Shown in pieces: positions 60,532-64,000 of a stretch of DNA of 64,000 bases. Location of the stretch: assembly GCF_003148775.1 (NCBI RefSeq), contig NZ_QGGW01000001.1, positions 558,001-622,000 of the forward strand, in the 5' to 3' direction. The notes under the pieces were generated by a model that saw nothing but the letters and a program-made list of their open reading frames with translations, did no database searches and was not told the DNA's origin. Made by a program: the position numbers and the translations under genes. Position 1 is the stretch's first letter. The number at the start of each line of letters is the position of its first letter. Source of the DNA: Roseicyclus mahoneyensis (lineage in GTDB: Bacteria > Pseudomonadota > Alphaproteobacteria > Rhodobacterales > Rhodobacteraceae).

Positions 60532-61977
60532 TCAGATCTCCCGCCAGCGTCGGTTGTCGCGGTGCATCAAGATCGCCGCCTCTTCCGGGCCGGTATTGCC
60601 CGGCTCATAGGGCACGGGCCGGTCGCCGCGCCCTTCCCAGCCTGCGATGATCGGATCGGTCCAGCCCCAGGCCGCCTCCACCTCGTCGCCGCGCATGAAC
60701 AGCGTCTGGTTGCCCCGGATCACGTCCATGATCAGCCGCTCGTAGGCATCGGGCACATCGGCCACCTCGGGCCCCAACGCATCGGCGAAACTCATGTCCA
60801 GCGGCACATCGATCAGACGCATGCCCCCCGGCCCGGGTTCCTTGATCGTCACCCGAAGGTCGATCCCTTCATCGGGCTGCAACCGGATCGACAGCACATT
60901 GGCGCGGTTGCCCGCGTCCGCGTCGAAGATGGAATGGGGCGTTTCCTTAAAATGGATCACGATTTCCGATTTCCGCGCCTTCAGCCGCTTGCCGGTGCGC
61001 AGGTAGAAGGGCGTACCGTTCCAGCGCCAGTTGGCGATGTGCAGCTTCATGGCGATGAAGCTTTCCGATCGGCTGGCGGTGTTCTCCACGTCCTGAAGGT
61101 AGGACGGCTGAGCGCCCGCCTTGTATTGCCCGCGCACGATGTGTTCGGGCGGCACCGGATCCAGTGCGCGGATCACCTTGAGCTTCTCGTCGCGCACTGC
61201 ATTGGGCTCGAACCGCGCGGGCGGCTCCATCGCGGTCAGGCACAAGAGCTGCATCAGGTGGTTTTGCACCATGTCCCGCATCGCACCCGACTTGTCGTAA
61301 TAAGCCCCGCGCCCGCCCACGCCGACCTCTTCGGCCACCGTGATCTGGACATGGTCGACATATTGCGAATTCCACAGCGGCTCGAACAGGGTATTGCCAA
61401 AGCGCACCGCCATCAGGTTCTGGACGGTTTCCTTGCCGAGGTAATGGTCGATCCGATAGATCTGCGTCTCGTTGAAATGGGTGGCCAGTGTGGCATTGAG
61501 CTCGCGCGCGGTGGCAAGGTCGCGCCCGAAGGGCTTTTCCACTACGATTCTGGCATCCTGACGGGCGATATTGAAGTGATGCAATCGCTCCGCCAAGGCC
61601 CCGAACAGGCTGGGCGCGACCGAGAAATAGAACGCCTGAACCACATCGTCGCGGATCTCGCCCTTGAGATCTGCCCAACCGGCATCCCCCGTGGCATCGA
61701 CGGCCACGTAGCTCAGCCTTTCGCAAAATGCCTTGACACCGCTTGGATCGCGCTTTGAGGCAGGAAGAAAGGTCTCGATCGCCTCGACGACCTGCGCGCG
61801 CCACGCGGCACTGTCCTGTTCGGTGCGGGCGGCCCCGATGATGCGGGCCTCAGGCGGCATCTGCCCGTCGCAAAACCGGCGGTAGAGACCCGGCAGGATC
61901 TTGCGCCGGGCAAGATCGCCCGTGGCCCCGAAGATGACGAGGTCGAACGGATCGACCGGAATGACACGCGAGACCAT
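60532..61977 (-). CDS. zwf: glucose-6-phosphate 1-dehydrogenase
   Basis: The 481-residue enzyme makes 6-phosphogluconolactone and NAD(P)H. It has the nucleotide fold VIFGATGDLARRKILPGLYR, the substrate-site motif YRIDHYLGKETVQNLMAVRF (catalytic His-Asp region) and VVEKPFGRDL. The start ATG at 61977 follows GGGGAAGGG; a longer upstream frame lacks homology and crosses the operator. It is first in the operon. A LacI-type palindrome (62008-62019) lies 31 bases upstream. Confidence 0.97.
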   Translation of the reverse strand: MVSRVIPVDPFDLVIFGATGDLARRKILPGLYRRFCDGQMPPEARIIGAARTEQDSAAWRAQVVEAIETFLPASKRDPSGVKAFCERLSYVAVDATGDAGWADLKGEIRDDVVQAFYFSVAPSLFGALAERLHHFNIARQDARIVVEKPFGRDLATARELNATLATHFNETQIYRIDHYLGKETVQNLMAVRFGNTLFEPLWNSQYVDHVQITVAEEVGVGGRGAYYDKSGAMRDMVQNHLMQLLCLTAMEPPARFEPNAVRDEKLKVIRALDPVPPEHIVRGQYKAGAQPSYLQDVENTASRSESFIAMKLHIANWRWNGTPFYLRTGKRLKARKSEIVIHFKETPHSIFDADAGNRANVLSIRLQPDEGIDLRVTIKEPGPGGMRLIDVPLDMSFADALGPEVADVPDAYERLIMDVIRGNQTLFMRGDEVEAAWGWTDPIIAGWEGRGDRPVPYEPGNTGPEEAAILMHRDNRRWREI

Positions 61978-62007
61978 GATCGCCCTTCCCCTGCCGCCCC
62001 TGAACCC

Positions 62008-62019
62008 GTTAGCGCTAAC
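62008..62019. promoter_or_regulatory. LacI-family operator GTTAGCGCTAAC upstream of zwf
   Basis: A perfect 12-bp palindrome with the CG-centred form typical of LacI/GalR-family sites lies 31 bases upstream of the zwf start codon. It probably makes the zwf-pgl-pgi operon sugar-inducible. The cognate repressor is not in the window. Confidence 0.75.
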
Positions 62020-62133
62020 AGGCTTTCGGTTCGGCAGATACACCCTCGATTTGCGCGAGTCTAGCAAAAGACCAAAGGCCCACAACCACAAGGCGGGCCA
62101 AGGGGCACCAACAGGCGAGATGCCGCAGGCGCG

Positions 62134-63090
62134 TTACCTCTGCATCGCGCAAAGCAGTTCGAACATGATGGACGCTCCCAGCCATGTCGTGATCCCCGCG
62201 GTGTCGAAGGGCGGCGCGACCTCGACCAGATCCGCGCCGATGATGTCGAGCCCGCGCAGCGCGCGCACGCACCCGATCGCCTCGAAGGAAGTCGGCCCGC
62301 CCACTTCGGGCGTTCCCGTCCCCGGCGCATAGGCGGGGTCGATGAAATCGATGTCAAAACTGACATAGGCGGCACGCGTTCCGACCACCTCGCGCGCGAT
62401 CTGCATGACGGCGGACCAGCCAAGGGCGAAACATTCCTCGATCGTCACGATCCGCACGCCGCGATCCCAGCCATACTGGAAATCGTCGTTGTTGTAGGAG
62501 GTCCCGCGCATTCCGATCATCACGCAAGCCGTCGGGTCGAGGCATCCCTCCTCGATCGCCTGCCGGAACGGGTTGCCATGGGTCAGCGTCTTGCCGCCGA
62601 AATAGGGCGGATAAAGATCGGTATGGCTGTCGAGCAGCACCAGCCCGAAAGCCTCGCCGCGGGCCGCGCGCAATTCGCGCAGTACCGTCAAGGTGCACAG
62701 GTGATCGCCGCCGACCATGAAGGGCCTGATACCCTGCCCCAGCATGCCCGCGACAAAGGCTTGCGCCGCGGTCAGGGCGTCGTGCTGATCGACCGGGCTC
62801 ATCGCCACATCGCCCAGATCGGCGATGCGCGCAGCCTTGAAGGGTTCCTGCCCGGTCGCGCGGTTGCGCTCGCGGATCATGGTGGAGGCATCGCGCAGCC
62901 CCCGCGGACCGTGCCGCGCACCCGGCCGGTTCGAGGTCGCTCCATCCCAAGGCAGGCCGAAGATGCCGATATCGACCTCGGCCCGGCGCGGGTGATCGGG
63001 CTGAAGATAGGGCAGCCGCATGAAGCTTGGCACACCGGCATAACGCGGCAGATCTGTGCCCGAAGGCGGCAAGAAAAACGGATCGGACAT
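62134..63090 (-). CDS. agmatinase-like ureohydrolase (arginase family)
   Basis: The 318-residue enzyme has the binuclear metal motifs MVGGDHLCTLTVLRELRAAR, LVLLDSHTDLYPPYFGGKTL and FDIDFIDPAYAPGTGTPEVG. The second metal motif reads DSHTD where most family members have DAHxD. Agmatinase is the default label (agmatine to putrescine and urea), but guanidinobutyrate or other guanidino compounds are possible. The start ATG at 63090 follows AGGAG. It lies upstream of zwf on the same strand with a 156-base gap containing the zwf operator. Confidence 0.85.
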   Translation of the reverse strand: MSDPFFLPPSGTDLPRYAGVPSFMRLPYLQPDHPRRAEVDIGIFGLPWDGATSNRPGARHGPRGLRDASTMIRERNRATGQEPFKAARIADLGDVAMSPVDQHDALTAAQAFVAGMLGQGIRPFMVGGDHLCTLTVLRELRAARGEAFGLVLLDSHTDLYPPYFGGKTLTHGNPFRQAIEEGCLDPTACVMIGMRGTSYNNDDFQYGWDRGVRIVTIEECFALGWSAVMQIAREVVGTRAAYVSFDIDFIDPAYAPGTGTPEVGGPTSFEAIGCVRALRGLDIIGADLVEVAPPFDTAGITTWLGASIMFELLCAMQR

Positions 63091-63231
63091 CGGGGTCACT
63101 CCTGTGGCACGCGGTCTGCGGACCAAGCTAGTGGCCTGACCCAGCGCTGTCACGCAACCTTGCAGGCTTCATCTTTCCAAAAATATGCACGGCCCTACGC
63201 ATCCGCCGCACACGCCCCCGACCCAAGGCGC

Positions 63232-63828
63232 TTACGCCTCCAGTTCGCTGTCCCAGTAGAGGAAATCGAGCCAGCTGTCGTGCAGATGTCCGGGCGGAAA
63301 CTTGCGGCCCATGTTGCGCAACTCTTCCGCCCCCGGCCGACGCGGCGGCTTGCGCAGCGCCAGACCCGACTGGCGCAGGCTTTTCGATCCTTTGTGCAGG
63401 TTGCAGCGCGAGCAGGCCGCGACGACGTTTTCCCAACTGGTCACGCCACCGCGCGCGCGCGGCACCACATGGTCAAAGGTCAGATCGCCCTTGGCGCCGC
63501 AATACTGGCAGGAAAACTCGTCACGCAAGAAGAGGTTGAACCGGGTGAAGGCCACGCGCTTTTGAGGTTTGACGTAATCTTTCAGGACCACGACCGAGGG
63601 GATGCGGATCTCGGTCGAGGGCGATCGCACGATGGCGTCATATTCCGCCACGATCTGCACCCGGTCGAGCCAGGCTGCCTTTACCGCTTCCTGCCAGGGC
63701 CAGAGCGACAACGGGTAATAGCTGAGCGGGCGGTAATCTGCGTTCAACACCAGCGCGGGATGGCTTTTCAGCGCGCCCGGTTCGCGTACGAACTGGGTCC
63801 TGAACTCGATCTCGGTCGCTGCCTGCAT
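63232..63828 (-). CDS. HNH endonuclease domain protein
   Basis: The 198-residue protein has an HNH fold with a zinc knuckle: Cys107-Cys110 in FSCQYCGAKGDLTFDHVVPR, Asp119-His120 as part of the active site, and Cys139-Cys142 in AACSRCNLHKGSKSL. The N-terminus (ALVLNADYRPLSYYPLSLWP) is typical of the stand-alone HNH proteins conserved in many bacterial chromosomes, of unproven role. The start MQAATEIEFR follows GGAGTC; an upstream extension is not protein-like. No adjacent methyltransferase or restriction partner is seen. Confidence 0.9.
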   Translation of the reverse strand: MQAATEIEFRTQFVREPGALKSHPALVLNADYRPLSYYPLSLWPWQEAVKAAWLDRVQIVAEYDAIVRSPSTEIRIPSVVVLKDYVKPQKRVAFTRFNLFLRDEFSCQYCGAKGDLTFDHVVPRARGGVTSWENVVAACSRCNLHKGSKSLRQSGLALRKPPRRPGAEELRNMGRKFPPGHLHDSWLDFLYWDSELEA

Positions 63829-64000
63829 GCCTGACTCCGTTCCCGCTCTGTCTGCCCGTCCTACCCGGCACCAGAGCGGGAGCACCCCGCTCCAGCAACG
63901 TCTCCACTATATCTAGGCTTTCCGATCCGGCAAGCCTTACAAGATGCTGTGGCCCTCACGCTTTGGCATAGGACAGTTCCCTGACAGTTTCGTGACGTTA

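Noticed and set aside
1-64000. CRISPR array, prophage, insertion sequence or rRNA operon
   Set aside because: I saw no regularly spaced direct repeats, no phage structural genes, no transposase and no rRNA sequence in the window.

Overview
The window reads as chromosomal DNA of a GC-rich alphaproteobacterium of the Rhodobacteraceae (Roseobacter/Rhodobacter group), probably an anoxygenic phototroph. The main evidence is a puc (peripheral light-harvesting, LH2) operon preceded by two exact TGT-N12-ACA sites of the PpsR/CrtJ type. Supporting features are a HemB of the non-cysteine (zinc-independent) type, a zwf-pgl-pgi operon for glucose use without a classical pfkA, a seven-subunit Mrp antiporter with fused A and B subunits, and interspersed GGGGGC..GCCCCC intergenic repeats. 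I see no prophage, insertion sequence, rRNA operon, CRISPR array or replication origin.

Layout. 1-3.2 kb: end of a LuxR-type regulator, a probable frame-disrupted gene, then rpsB-tsf (minus). 3.2-10 kb: pseudouridine catabolism (psuK-psuG), a DUF502 membrane protein, an EamA exporter, a baeRF-like protein and a YejA-type peptide-binding protein. 10-16.7 kb: an orphan small-RNA candidate, 3-hydroxybutyrate dehydrogenase plus patatin lipase, an XRE-cupin regulator divergent from an acyl-CoA ligase/DsbA/MFS block. 16.7-22.6 kb: mfd, a small membrane protein, hemB and a SYLF lipoprotein. 22.6-34.3 kb: penicillin/AHL-type acylase, an unassigned P-loop ATPase, a secreted HExxH protein, metA with the acetyl-CoA signature, a hydrolase, PPK2, a TetR regulator, a HerA-like ATPase, a second small-RNA candidate and an IalB-family protein. 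34.4-39.6 kb: cell-envelope block (ketoacyl synthase, acyl carrier protein, lpxD, an L,D-transpeptidase, a Tat-exported M15/DUF882 protein). 39.8-43.8 kb: msrB-msrA convergent with the puc operon (pucB, pucA, pucC, YflT-like gene). 43.8-52.4 kb: a PfkB sugar kinase, a four-domain rhodanese protein and the mnh/mrp operon. 52.4-57 kb: accessory-looking stretch with an 0.8 kb imperfect palindrome, a Hint/RTX protein coupled to a phospholipase-D-like protein, a divergent Fic protein and tRNA-Gly(CCC). 57-64 kb: AbrB-family membrane protein, zwf-pgl-pgi, an agmatinase-like ureohydrolase and an HNH nuclease.

The observations I rate highest are: the LH2 alpha polypeptide, which has Phe44-Leu45 (the substitution seen in blue-shifted LH3 complexes) and a C-terminal extension of about 60 residues; the tandem PpsR sites spaced 8 bp apart; the long divergent palindrome at about 52.61-53.46 kb; two terminator-ended plus-strand transcripts without an ORF (about 10.1 and 33.3 kb); and the Hint-RTX / PLD / Fic cluster beside tRNA-Gly. 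All calls come from reading the sequence; no database search was run.
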